Shown here: positions 1 through 5,502 of the stretch, in pieces
Position numbering within the stretch: position 1 is the first letter of the stretch
Layout: every line of letters starts with the position of its first letter
Origin: Campylobacter sp.
GTDB lineage: Bacteria > Campylobacterota > Campylobacteria > Campylobacterales > Campylobacteraceae
Direction: 5' to 3'
Length of the DNA stretch: 5,502 nt
NCBI GenBank assembly: GCA_021203945.1
Contig: JAJQAF010000202.1
Coordinates: forward strand, 1 to 5,502
Position numbers and translations under genes: made by a program
The notes under the pieces: model-generated
Told to the model about the DNA's origin: nothing
The model's input: the letters and a program-made list of their open reading frames with translations, nothing else
The model's database searches: none

Positions 1-264
1 CATGAAAACAGCGTTTTAAGCGGTCTGCTCGGAGGAGAGATGATGTTTAGCTCATCTAAGGGGCAAATGTTAAAACGCGTGCAAAATTTACTAAATTTCG
101 ACCAAAACGAAACGATGTGTGTCGGAGACGGCGCGAACGATCTTTGTATGTTTAAATACGCCGGAGTTAAAATAGCGTTTTGTGCGAAAGAAATTTTGAA
201 AAAAGAGGCTACGCATTGCGTCGATGTAAAAGATCTAAGAGAAATTTTAAAATTTTTAAGGTAA
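1..264 (+). CDS. serB: Phosphoserine phosphatase SerB, C-terminal part (5' end outside window)
   Basis: The frame is open from base 1 to the TAA at 262-264, giving the last 87 residues of a HAD-superfamily phosphatase. SerB removes phosphate from O-phosphoserine in the cytoplasm, the last step of serine synthesis from 3-phosphoglycerate. Visible parts are a G-rich segment (LSGLLGGE, fragment residues 6-13), a motif III lysine (K20 in SSSKGQ) and motif IV GDGANDLCM, with acidic residues D43 and D47 that bind Mg2+. The spacing from K20 to GDGAND and the following FKYAGVKIAFCAK stretch match the SerB C-terminus (GDGANDLPM...AGLGIAYHAK in the E. coli enzyme, from memory). The nucleophile motif DxDxT lies upstream, outside the window. 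An internal ATG at 40 is not the start, because the homologous sequence continues before it. The stop is 4 nt before tal, so the two are probably co-transcribed. Another HAD phosphatase is possible but less likely. Confidence 0.85.
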   Translation, partial: HENSVLSGLLGGEMMFSSSKGQMLKRVQNLLNFDQNETMCVGDGANDLCMFKYAGVKIAFCAKEILKKEATHCVDVKDLREILKFLR

Positions 265-268
265 GAAA

Positions 269-1267
269 ATGTATGACAAAGATGTAAAATTTTCACTTTG
301 GTGTGATTTTATACAAAGAGAATTCATAGACGGAGAATTTTCAAGTTTGCTTGCAAACGGCGTCATAAACGGCGCTACTAGTAATCCTGCGATATTTAAA
401 AACGCATTTTCAAGTTCGCAAGCTTATAAGGATGCTATCTTAACGAGCGGTAAGCGCCATCCGAAAGATATATATGAAATTTTAGCTACGCAGGATATTA
501 AAATAGCCGCTTGCAAACTACTTCAAAATTTTGCCGACGGAGACGACGGGTTTGTCAGTATCGAAGTGGATCCGAATTTGAGCGGTGATACTGTCGGCAC
601 GATAGAGGAGGGTATTAGGCTATATAACATAATAAAAATGCCGAACGTTATGATAAAAATTCCAGCTACTAAAGAGGGATTTGAAGCCATGAGCACTTTG
701 ATTTCAAGAGGTATCAGCGTAAATGCTACGCTTGTTTTTTCCCCCGAGCAAGCCAAATCTTGTCTTGAGGCTTTTGAGGAGGGCGTTAAAATTTACAAAA
801 AGCGATTTGTGAATACGACCTTGCCGAACGGCGTTATAAGCGTATTTGTAAGTCGCTTTGACAGATTGCTTGATGAAAAAATGGCGGCAAAAAGCCTTCC
901 TACGGCACAAATCGGCATCATGAACGCCGCAAAAATTTATCATATTATTGAGGAAGCAAACATGGATAACGTGAGGACTTTATTCGCTAGCACGGGCGTA
1001 AAGGGCGATTGTTTAAGGGCTGATTATTATGTTAGGGAGCTAATGTATAAAAACTCTATAAATACCGCTCCGATTGATACTATTAGAGAGTTTATTAAAG
1101 AAAAAGCTACGCCTAAAGACGCTCCGGGTAAGGAAAATATAGCCAGCTTTTTTGAGGTCGTAAAAAATGCCGATATCGATATAAATTCAGTCTATAAAGA
1201 GCTTTTAAACGACGGATTAAAACAATTTGTCGTAGCTTTTGATGATATTATGAAAACGTTACAATGA
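269..1267 (+). CDS. tal: Transaldolase
   Basis: A 332-residue cytoplasmic enzyme of the non-oxidative pentose phosphate pathway. It moves a dihydroxyacetone unit from sedoheptulose-7-phosphate to glyceraldehyde-3-phosphate, giving erythrose-4-phosphate and fructose-6-phosphate. Signatures seen are NGATSNPAIF (residues 34-43), DPNLSGDT (101-108), NVMIKIPAT (126-134) with K130 as the Schiff-base lysine, GISVNATLVFS (148-158), SVFVSRFDRLLD (191-202) and FASTGVKGD (239-247) followed by NTAP (265-268). The NxATSNPxIF and FASTGVKGD blocks fit the longer bacterial subfamily that includes mycobacterial and Campylobacter Tal, rather than E. coli TalB. Length is as expected for epsilonproteobacterial Tal. 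The ATG at 269 has an AAGG Shine-Dalgarno at 258-261 (7-nt spacing) lying inside the end of serB. The stop overlaps the next start (ATGA at 1264-1267), suggesting translational coupling to the PilT-like gene. Nothing looks truncated or mutated. Confidence 0.95.
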   Translation: MYDKDVKFSLWCDFIQREFIDGEFSSLLANGVINGATSNPAIFKNAFSSSQAYKDAILTSGKRHPKDIYEILATQDIKIAACKLLQNFADGDDGFVSIEVDPNLSGDTVGTIEEGIRLYNIIKMPNVMIKIPATKEGFEAMSTLISRGISVNATLVFSPEQAKSCLEAFEEGVKIYKKRFVNTTLPNGVISVFVSRFDRLLDEKMAAKSLPTAQIGIMNAAKIYHIIEEANMDNVRTLFASTGVKGDCLRADYYVRELMYKNSINTAPIDTIREFIKEKATPKDAPGKENIASFFEVVKNADIDINSVYKELLNDGLKQFVVAFDDIMKTLQ

Positions 1268-2454
1268 GTATGCAATCTATTGAAGTTGATATCGATAAAC
1301 TCGATTTCAAACTACGCGAAAAATTAAATATATATTTACAACGTCTTATAGACGGTTACGGAAGCGATTTACACGTAAAATCAGGAAGTTTTATACGCGG
1401 GCGATTTAACGGTGAAATCGTAGTTTTGAGCGATGAAATTTTAAGTAAAGAGGACGGTTTAACGTTAGCAAAAGAGTTGCTTAGGACGAATTTTAAGCAA
1501 CTTGTGGAAAATAAAAACGTCGATTTTACCTATAAGCTGAACGATGACTATCGTTTTCGCGTCAATATGTTTTTTCAAATGGAAGGAGTTTCGGCGGTTT
1601 TTAGAGCTATTCCTACCAGAATTCCGCAGATAAGAGAGCTATATTTGCCGTCCTCGATAGAGAAAATTTGCGATAATGCAAATCGAGGTATCATCTTGGT
1701 GACGGGACCTACGGGAAGCGGCAAGACAACGACGCTTGCTAGTATTATAAATCGTATCAATAAAAGCAAAAAACGTCATATCATAACGATAGAAGATCCT
1801 ATAGAATACGTGTATAAAGACGAGCAAAGCATAATAAATCAGCGTTCCATAGGACAAGACGCTCTAAATTTTTCAGATGCTTTAAGGGCGTCTTTGAGAG
1901 AAGACCCCGATATTATATTAGTAGGCGAAATGCGCGATCTCGAGACGATAGAAACGGCTATGCATGCTGCGGAAACCGGACACTTGGTGCTCTCTACGCT
2001 TCATACGCTTGACGCTAAAGAAACCGTAAATCGTATAGTTAGTATGTTCGGTAAAAGCGATCAGCATCGCATAAAAGTTATGTTAGCTTCGGTTTTAGAT
2101 TCCGTTATATCACAACGCCTAGTATCTACTGTAAGTAATAAAAGGCGTCCCGCAGTCGAGGTGCTTATAAATAACGCTCGTATAAAAGAAATTATCGCCG
2201 ACGGCAAAATAGACGATATTTATACGGCGATTTCCGAGAGTAAAAATACATACGGTATGCAAACTTTTGATCAGCATTTATTGGAGCTTTACGAAAACGG
2301 CATAATCACCGCCAAAGAGGCTTTGGAAAAATCTACTAAACGAGGCGATCTTGAAATAAAGATAAAAAACGTAAATTTAGCAAGAGATAATAACGATAAT
2401 TCGGTTACCAAGAGCGCTCAAAGAGATGTAATAGCGTTAAAGGAGATAGACTGA
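1264..2454 (+). CDS. pilT: PilT-type retraction ATPase (type IV pilus / T2SS secretion ATPase family)
   Basis: A 396-residue hexameric ATPase of the PilT/GspE family. PilT proteins sit at the inner-membrane base of type IV pili and power pilin depolymerisation (twitching, DNA uptake). The N-terminal PAS-like domain carries the family GSDLHVKSG at residues 33-41. The core has Walker A GPTGSGKT (148-155), an Asp box around IITIEDPIEY (173-182), Walker B DPDIILVGEMRD (214-225, catalytic E222) and a His box HLVLSTLHT (240-248), then SQRLV (283-287) and GMQTFDQHLLELY (331-343). It is a PilT/PilU type rather than PilB/GspE: no long N-terminal domain and no zinc-binding CxxC pair. Compared with typical PilT (about 340-370 aa) it has roughly 18 extra N-terminal residues and a charged, Asn/Lys-rich C-terminal tail (about 362-396). 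The PilT signature AIRNLIRE is only partly kept (RIKEIIAD, 306-313). The start overlaps the tal stop (ATGA) and has no clear Shine-Dalgarno; ATG at 1270 is an alternative. No pilin or assembly genes lie in the window, so the partner machine is unknown. Confidence 0.88.
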   Translation: MSMQSIEVDIDKLDFKLREKLNIYLQRLIDGYGSDLHVKSGSFIRGRFNGEIVVLSDEILSKEDGLTLAKELLRTNFKQLVENKNVDFTYKLNDDYRFRVNMFFQMEGVSAVFRAIPTRIPQIRELYLPSSIEKICDNANRGIILVTGPTGSGKTTTLASIINRINKSKKRHIITIEDPIEYVYKDEQSIINQRSIGQDALNFSDALRASLREDPDIILVGEMRDLETIETAMHAAETGHLVLSTLHTLDAKETVNRIVSMFGKSDQHRIKVMLASVLDSVISQRLVSTVSNKRRPAVEVLINNARIKEIIADGKIDDIYTAISESKNTYGMQTFDQHLLELYENGIITAKEALEKSTKRGDLEIKIKNVNLARDNNDNSVTKSAQRDVIALKEID

Positions 2455-2471
2455 CAAACGGTCGGTTTATC

Positions 2472-2498
2472 TAAATTTTATAAATTTTTTGGTATTAT
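2472..2498 (+). promoter_or_regulatory. Probable sigma-70 promoter for rplY-pth-permease
   Basis: The gap after the PilT-like gene contains an extended -10, TGGTATTAT, with TG at 2490-2491 and hexamer TATTAT at 2493-2498. It is preceded by a T6 run (2485-2490) and by two copies of TAAATTTT at 2472-2479 and 2481-2488, 9 bp apart. No TTGACA-like -35 is seen. This is the known look of Campylobacter vegetative promoters, which use an extended -10 plus phased upstream T-rich tracts. The predicted transcription start is about 2504-2507, leaving a leader of only about 22-25 nt before rplY. Confidence 0.6.
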
Positions 2499-2517
2499 CA
2501 GCCTCTATTTTTTTATG

Positions 2518-2523
2518 AAAGGA
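2518..2523 (+). promoter_or_regulatory. Ribosome binding site of rplY
   Basis: AAAGGA lies 5 nt before the ATG at 2529. It fixes the rplY start at the first residue of the L25 domain and excludes the ATG at 2515, which reads only six codons before a stop. Confidence 0.75.
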
Positions 2524-2528
2524 CAACG

Positions 2529-3065
2529 ATGTTAGAAGGTATCGTTAGAGAGAGTATCGGTAAGAAGTCTGCAAAGGCTTTGAGAAGAGATGGTTATCTA
2601 ATCGCGAACATTTACGGTAAGGGATTAGAGAATATTGCGGCGGCTTTTAAAGTGAACGACTTTATAAAAGAGGCTCGCAAAAAAGAGACCCTTGCATTTG
2701 ACGTAAAGGTCGGCGGAAAGGTTTATAACGTTGTTATAGTCGATTACCAAAGAGATGTCGTTACAAACGATCTTAAGCACGTAGATCTAAAAGTCGCGCT
2801 TCCGGGCGTTTTATCAAAATACATGATACCGGTAAATCCCGTAGGGATACCTATCGGTCTTAAAAATAAAGGTGTTTTAATCCAGTCTAAAAGACGCTTA
2901 TGCGTTAAATGCACGGCTGAAAATTTACCGAATTCTTTTGACATAGACGTTAGTAAGCTTGATGTTGATGACACCATATTGGTTCGCGACATAGTAGCTC
3001 CTGCCGGCGTTAGCATAGTCGATGCCGATCGCGTAGCCGTTCTTGGGGTTATAAAAGCTAAGTAA
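2529..3065 (+). CDS. rplY: 50S ribosomal protein L25, general stress protein Ctc type
   Basis: A 178-residue, two-domain L25/TL5/CTC protein that binds 5S rRNA in the central protuberance of the large subunit. The N-terminal L25 domain (about 1-90) shows [26 protein letters not shown] sequence at 11-32, equivalent to the family GK-ARRLRR-G-IPAVIYG block, and [26 protein letters not shown] sequence at 66-87, equivalent to the family QR-P-T-----HVDF segment. The C-terminal TL5 domain (about 95-178) has [11 protein letters not shown] (100-110), [10 protein letters not shown] (113-122) and a [19 protein letters not shown] segment at 137-155. Its length matches the long CTC form, not the roughly 95-residue E. 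coli L25. It has its own promoter and a strong Shine-Dalgarno. Only 10 nt separate its stop from pth, so the two are surely co-transcribed; rplY/ctc next to pth is a widespread bacterial pairing. Confidence 0.95.
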   Translation: MLEGIVRESIGKKSAKALRRDGYLIANIYGKGLENIAAAFKVNDFIKEARKKETLAFDVKVGGKVYNVVIVDYQRDVVTNDLKHVDLKVALPGVLSKYMIPVNPVGIPIGLKNKGVLIQSKRRLCVKCTAENLPNSFDIDVSKLDVDDTILVRDIVAPAGVSIVDADRVAVLGVIKAK

Positions 3066-3070
3066 AAGGA
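3064..3070 (+). promoter_or_regulatory. Ribosome binding site supporting the GTG start of pth
   Basis: AAAAGGA begins inside the rplY stop codon (TAA at 3063-3065) and ends 5 nt before GTG at 3076. It supports the GTG as the true pth start: the protein then begins [10 protein letters not shown], exactly where the family begins, and there is no ATG nearby in frame upstream. Confidence 0.8.
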
Positions 3071-3075
3071 TTTAC

Positions 3076-3624
3076 GTGACGCTTATCGTGGGATTGGGAA
3101 ATCCCACTCCGAAATATGAAAATACTCGCCATAACATAGGTTTTATGCTTATCGACGCACTTAAAAATTCAAATTTTACAAATGTTAGCTCGTCTAAATT
3201 TCAAGGCGAACTATTTAAATATTCAAATTTGCTTTTATTAAAACCGACTACTTTTATGAATTTATCGGGCAATAGCGTAAAAGCCGTTAATGATTTTTAT
3301 AAGCCCGAGCGCATTATCGTTATACACGATGATTTGGATTTGCCGTTTGGCGCTATAAAATTTAAAAAAGGCGGAAGTAGCGGCGGACATAACGGTATAA
3401 AATCTATCGATAATTTAATAGGAAACGATTACGAACGCGTTCGTATAGGTATCGGCAGAAATGGGAATGCCGTAAATTTCGTGCTTGGCGAATTTAACCG
3501 AGAAGAAAAAGAGCGGTTGACTGAAATTTTAAAATACGCCGCGCAAGCTACAAGCGAGCTTCTAAAAAGCGACATCGATAGCGTAGCTCGGAATTTTACC
3601 GTTAAAAAAGGTGTTTTTCAATGA
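3076..3624 (+). CDS. pth: Peptidyl-tRNA hydrolase
   Basis: A 182-residue cytoplasmic esterase that frees tRNA from peptidyl-tRNAs dropped by stalled ribosomes; usually essential. The full bacterial Pth pattern is present: [20 protein letters not shown] (residues 4-23) with N9 and the catalytic base H19, [10 protein letters not shown] (56-65) with N62, [11 protein letters not shown] (82-92) with D85, GGHNGIKSI (103-111) with N106, and RVRIGIGR (121-128). N9, H19, N62, D85 and N106 correspond to E. coli N10, H20, N68, D93 and N114. Length is normal for the family. The start is GTG, chosen because of the AAAAGGA site 5 nt upstream and because the homology begins there. The stop codon overlaps the permease start (ATGA at 3621-3624). 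Its place after rplY makes a small translation-maintenance pair. Confidence 0.97.
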   Translation: MTLIVGLGNPTPKYENTRHNIGFMLIDALKNSNFTNVSSSKFQGELFKYSNLLLLKPTTFMNLSGNSVKAVNDFYKPERIIVIHDDLDLPFGAIKFKKGGSSGGHNGIKSIDNLIGNDYERVRIGIGRNGNAVNFVLGEFNREEKERLTEILKYAAQATSELLKSDIDSVARNFTVKKGVFQ

Positions 3625-4691
3625 GCTTAAACCTTTACGCAAGATATATCGGCTGGGTTTATATGAAATCTTTTTTTATAGTATTTTTTGCTCTTGAGCT
3701 TTTTTATGTCGGTATAGATTTGCTTACGAATTTAAAGGATTTACCGAATTCCGCAAATCTTCAGCTACTTTATTTCGGGCTAACTTCGCTTTCGGCGATC
3801 TCTTACGTTATGCCTATTTCGCTTGTTTTCGCGTTGATTATTTCTCATATAAATATGGTTCGATCAAATGAGCTTGTAAGTTTTTATGCCCTTGGAGTCA
3901 GTAAAAACAACCTTATTTTGCCCCCTTTTTTTATTGCCTTGTTTATTACTATTTTGTATGTCGGACTTAATTGCACGCCGTTTGCTTATGCTTACGATTA
4001 TCAAAAAAATGTAGCTAAAAATACAAGCTTTTCAAAAAGCACGACGGATTCTTTTTTAAAATTCGAAGGAAAATTTATATATATTAAAGAGCTTAGTTCC
4101 CTGCAAAAAAACGCAAGCGATATAAGAATTTTTGATATAAACGGAACAAAACTTGTATCTACAACCTTTGCCGATTCGGCTAAATTTAAAGATAACCACT
4201 GGATGCTAAAAGACGTAAATCAAACCGTGCTTCCAAAGGATTTGCGATTAGGAGAGCAAGGGCTGGATATACGAAAATTCAGTGAGATTGATGCTTTAAA
4301 CGGCTTTAAACCAAAAAGTATCGAAAGCGCAAACGCCGCCGAGGGAGCTAGGTTTAGTATTCCCGATACGCTTGATTTTATTCTTACGTTTAAAAACGAG
4401 GGTATAGAACTTAACAGCATAAAATCCACGTTTTACAGTCTTGCCGCGGCTCCTTTTTTTGCGCCTTTTTTATTGCTTATTTTGTATTATCATCTACCAG
4501 TTACGGGGCGATTTTTCAACCTGGCGTTTGCCAGCTTTATATTTATCGTCATTACGCTCGTTACATGGGGGATTTTGTTTGTTTTGACGAAATTTTCCCA
4601 AACTTCCGTTATTTTGCCCGAAATCGGAATCGTTTTACCCGTTATTTTGCTTTTCGGATACGGTATTTATCTGTTAAAAACCCATCGTTAA
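3621..4691 (+). CDS. LptF/LptG-family LPS export permease, LptG-like
   Basis: A 356-residue inner-membrane protein of the YjgP/YjgQ family. With LptB ATPase, the LptF/LptG pair extracts lipopolysaccharide (or lipooligosaccharide) from the inner membrane and passes it to LptC/LptA. The layout is the family 3+3 plan: hydrophobic segments at about 14-34, 48-78 and 98-118, a soluble periplasmic beta-jellyroll at about 125-265, then segments at about 270-290, 298-323 and 332-352. [14 protein letters not shown] (81-94) matches the cytoplasmic SELVVMQASG coupling helix that contacts LptB. The periplasmic FIYIKEL (152-158) and [14 protein letters not shown] (186-199) align better with E. coli LptG (FVYIERV, ATAKFDPEHKVWRLSQV, from memory) than with LptF, so LptG-like is favoured, though the two are hard to tell apart at this distance. 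AAGG at 3608-3611 is its Shine-Dalgarno, 9 nt before ATG. The start overlaps the pth stop by 4 nt, suggesting coupling. The partner permease and LptB are not in the window. Confidence 0.87.
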   Translation: MSLNLYARYIGWVYMKSFFIVFFALELFYVGIDLLTNLKDLPNSANLQLLYFGLTSLSAISYVMPISLVFALIISHINMVRSNELVSFYALGVSKNNLILPPFFIALFITILYVGLNCTPFAYAYDYQKNVAKNTSFSKSTTDSFLKFEGKFIYIKELSSLQKNASDIRIFDINGTKLVSTTFADSAKFKDNHWMLKDVNQTVLPKDLRLGEQGLDIRKFSEIDALNGFKPKSIESANAAEGARFSIPDTLDFILTFKNEGIELNSIKSTFYSLAAAPFFAPFLLLILYYHLPVTGRFFNLAFASFIFIVITLVTWGILFVLTKFSQTSVILPEIGIVLPVILLFGYGIYLLKTHR

Positions 4692-4711
4692 GCCAAATTT
4701 TGGCATTTTTT
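4692..4711 (+). terminator. Possible weak intrinsic terminator after the permease gene
   Basis: Immediately after the permease stop, GCCAA (4692-4696) can pair with TTGGC (4700-4704) around a 3-nt loop, followed by A and then T6 at 4706-4711. The shape is that of a Rho-independent terminator, but a 5-bp stem is short and would terminate weakly. The same T-run probably serves the lysA promoter. Confidence 0.35.
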
Positions 4712-4720
4712 GTGTAAAAT
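4706..4720 (+). promoter_or_regulatory. Probable sigma-70 promoter for lysA
   Basis: A T6 run (4706-4711), then GTG and the -10-like hexamer TAAAAT (4715-4720), matches the Campylobacter pattern of T-run, G-containing -16 region and -10 without a -35. The TG (4711-4712 or 4713-4714) is one base off the ideal extended -10 spacing, so this is weaker than the rplY promoter. The predicted start is about 4726-4728, giving a leader of about 20 nt. It shares ATCAGCCT just downstream with the rplY promoter. Confidence 0.5.
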
Positions 4721-4734
4721 CAGCCTATTTTAAC

Positions 4735-4739
4735 AAAGG
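4735..4739 (+). promoter_or_regulatory. Ribosome binding site of lysA
   Basis: AAAGG lies 7 nt before the ATG at 4747. It selects this start, where the protein reads MDFKELAHKYGTPLYVYD, the usual beginning of the decarboxylase. Confidence 0.65.
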
Positions 4740-4746
4740 CTATTTT

Positions 4747-5502
4747 ATGGATTTTAAAGAGCTTGCGCACAAATACGGCACCCCGCTTTACGTTTATGAT
4801 TTTGATTATGTAAAAAATCGCTACGATATGCTAAAAAATGCGTTCTCGGCTAGAAAATCCTTAGTTTGTTACGCGGTCAAGGCAAATTCTAATTTAAGTC
4901 TTTTGAAATTTTTAGCGGATCTCGGAGCGGGTTTTGACTGCGTTAGTATGGGCGAAGTCAAGCGTGCGTTGCTGGCCGGAGCTAAAAAATATAAGATCAT
5001 TTTAAGCGGCGTCGGAAAGCGCGACGATGAATTGCAAGAGGCGCTAGAAAACGATATATTGATGATAAATCTTGAGAGCGAAGCCGAGATGTATCGTTTG
5101 GAAAATATAGCAAAAAGCTTAAATTTAAAGGCTCGCGTAAGTATCCGCGTAAATCCCGACGTAGACGCACAAACTCATCCTTATATTTCTACAGGTCTTA
5201 ACGAAAATAAATTCGGCGTAGATATAAATTCCGCTAAAAAAATGTATATTTACGCTAAAAGCTCAGCCCATCTGGAGCCGGTCGGAGTTCATTTTCATAT
5301 CGGCTCGCAACTAACGAATATCGAACCTATCATAGAAGCCGCAGGTATCGTAAGCGAACTTTTACGCGAGCTAAGAGCGCTTGAAATCGATATAAAATTT
5401 TTTGACGTAGGCGGCGGAGTGGGCATAATATATCAAAACGAAACCGATATAAGCCTTAACGACTACCCGCAGTGGAATTTGGGCAAGCTCGCGGGGCAGG
5501 AC
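4747..5502 (+). CDS. lysA: Diaminopimelate decarboxylase LysA, N-terminal part (3' end outside window)
   Basis: The frame is open from ATG 4747 to the window edge: 252 codons of a protein normally about 400 residues long. LysA is a fold-type III PLP enzyme of the cytoplasm that decarboxylates meso-diaminopimelate to L-lysine, the last lysine step; its substrate is also a peptidoglycan precursor. The TIM-barrel half is visible: YGTPLYVYD (10-18), YAVKANSN (42-49) with K45 as the PLP Schiff-base lysine, SMGEVKRALLAGA-type sequence after residue 60, RVNPDVDAQTHPYISTGL (134-151) then NKFGVD (154-159), HFHIGSQ (182-188) and FDVGGGVGI (219-227), whose glycine loop binds the PLP phosphate. The THPYISTG...NKFG block separates LysA from ornithine/arginine decarboxylases. 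The later EPGR and CES motifs would lie beyond 5502. It has its own promoter-like element, so it may be transcribed apart from the permease. Confidence 0.95.
   Translation, partial: MDFKELAHKYGTPLYVYDFDYVKNRYDMLKNAFSARKSLVCYAVKANSNLSLLKFLADLGAGFDCVSMGEVKRALLAGAKKYKIILSGVGKRDDELQEALENDILMINLESEAEMYRLENIAKSLNLKARVSIRVNPDVDAQTHPYISTGLNENKFGVDINSAKKMYIYAKSSAHLEPVGVHFHIGSQLTNIEPIIEAAGIVSELLRELRALEIDIKFFDVGGGVGIIYQNETDISLNDYPQWNLGKLAGQD

Noticed and set aside
523..943. Two overlapping minus-strand open frames of 77 and 79 codons inside tal
   Set aside because: They lie opposite a well-conserved enzyme, have no ribosome site or recognisable domain, and overlap each other. They are shadows of the tal reading frame.
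1575..1857. Minus-strand open frames of 64 and 72 codons opposite the PilT Walker A region
   Set aside because: They are antisense to highly conserved ATPase motifs, with no promoter or ribosome site and no recognisable product.
2456..2468. AAAC...GTTT inverted repeat just after the PilT-like gene, as a possible terminator
   Set aside because: The stem is only 4 bp with a 5-nt loop and no T-run follows directly, so it would not be a stable terminator.
2515..2535. Six-codon ATG-to-TAG reading frame overlapping the rplY start, as a possible leader peptide
   Set aside because: Its ATG has no Shine-Dalgarno, its body is the rplY ribosome site itself, and its codons show no attenuation-like bias. 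It is most likely chance.
2744..3016. Minus-strand open frame of 90 codons within rplY
   Set aside because: It is fully contained opposite a conserved ribosomal protein gene, with no supporting signals.
4220..4429. Minus-strand open frame of 69 codons opposite the permease periplasmic domain
   Set aside because: No ribosome site and no family resemblance; it overlaps real coding sequence completely.
1..5502. Search for tRNA/rRNA genes, CRISPR arrays, insertion sequences, attachment sites, riboswitches or phase-variable homopolymer G/C tracts
   Set aside because: Nothing was seen: coding genes fill the window, the two gaps are 74 and 55 bp, and no long poly-G/C tract or repeated spacer pattern was noticed.

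Overview
The window is a compact, AT-rich, all plus-strand stretch of bacterial chromosome carrying six recognisable housekeeping genes and one pilus-type motor ATPase. The gene set, the protein sequences (especially the transaldolase with its FASTGVKGD...DYY...NTAP block), the T-rich promoters lacking a clear -35, and the order rplY-pth-LptF/G permease-lysA all point to Campylobacter or a close epsilonproteobacterial (Campylobacterota) relative. The species cannot be fixed from the window alone.

Layout. Positions 1-264 hold the 3' end of serB (phosphoserine phosphatase). It is followed 4 nt later by tal (transaldolase, 269-1267), whose stop overlaps the start of a PilT-type retraction ATPase (1264-2454). 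These three look like one transcription unit that starts upstream of the window. A 74-bp gap (2455-2528) carries a good extended -10 promoter for a second unit: rplY (ribosomal protein L25, CTC type, 2529-3065), pth (peptidyl-tRNA hydrolase, GTG start, 3076-3624) and an LptG-like LPS-export permease (3621-4691, overlapping pth by 4 nt). A 55-bp gap (4692-4746) holds a weak hairpin plus T-tract (possible terminator) and a promoter-like element. It is followed by lysA (diaminopimelate decarboxylase), which starts at 4747 and runs off the right edge.

How the genes relate. serB (serine synthesis), tal (non-oxidative pentose phosphate pathway) and lysA (DAP to lysine) are central and amino-acid metabolism. 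rplY and pth both serve translation. The permease is an inner-membrane component of LPS transport. The PilT-like gene is the one functional outlier: all its ATPase motifs are intact, but no pilus gene lies nearby.

Density is very high, with no gene-free stretch over 300 bp. I see no RNA gene, mobile element, CRISPR array or sign of recent transfer, and no convincing evidence of an undescribed system. The findings are modest: the orphan PilT and its divergent C-terminal motif, the shared promoter-downstream octamer, and the overlapping terminator/promoter before lysA.
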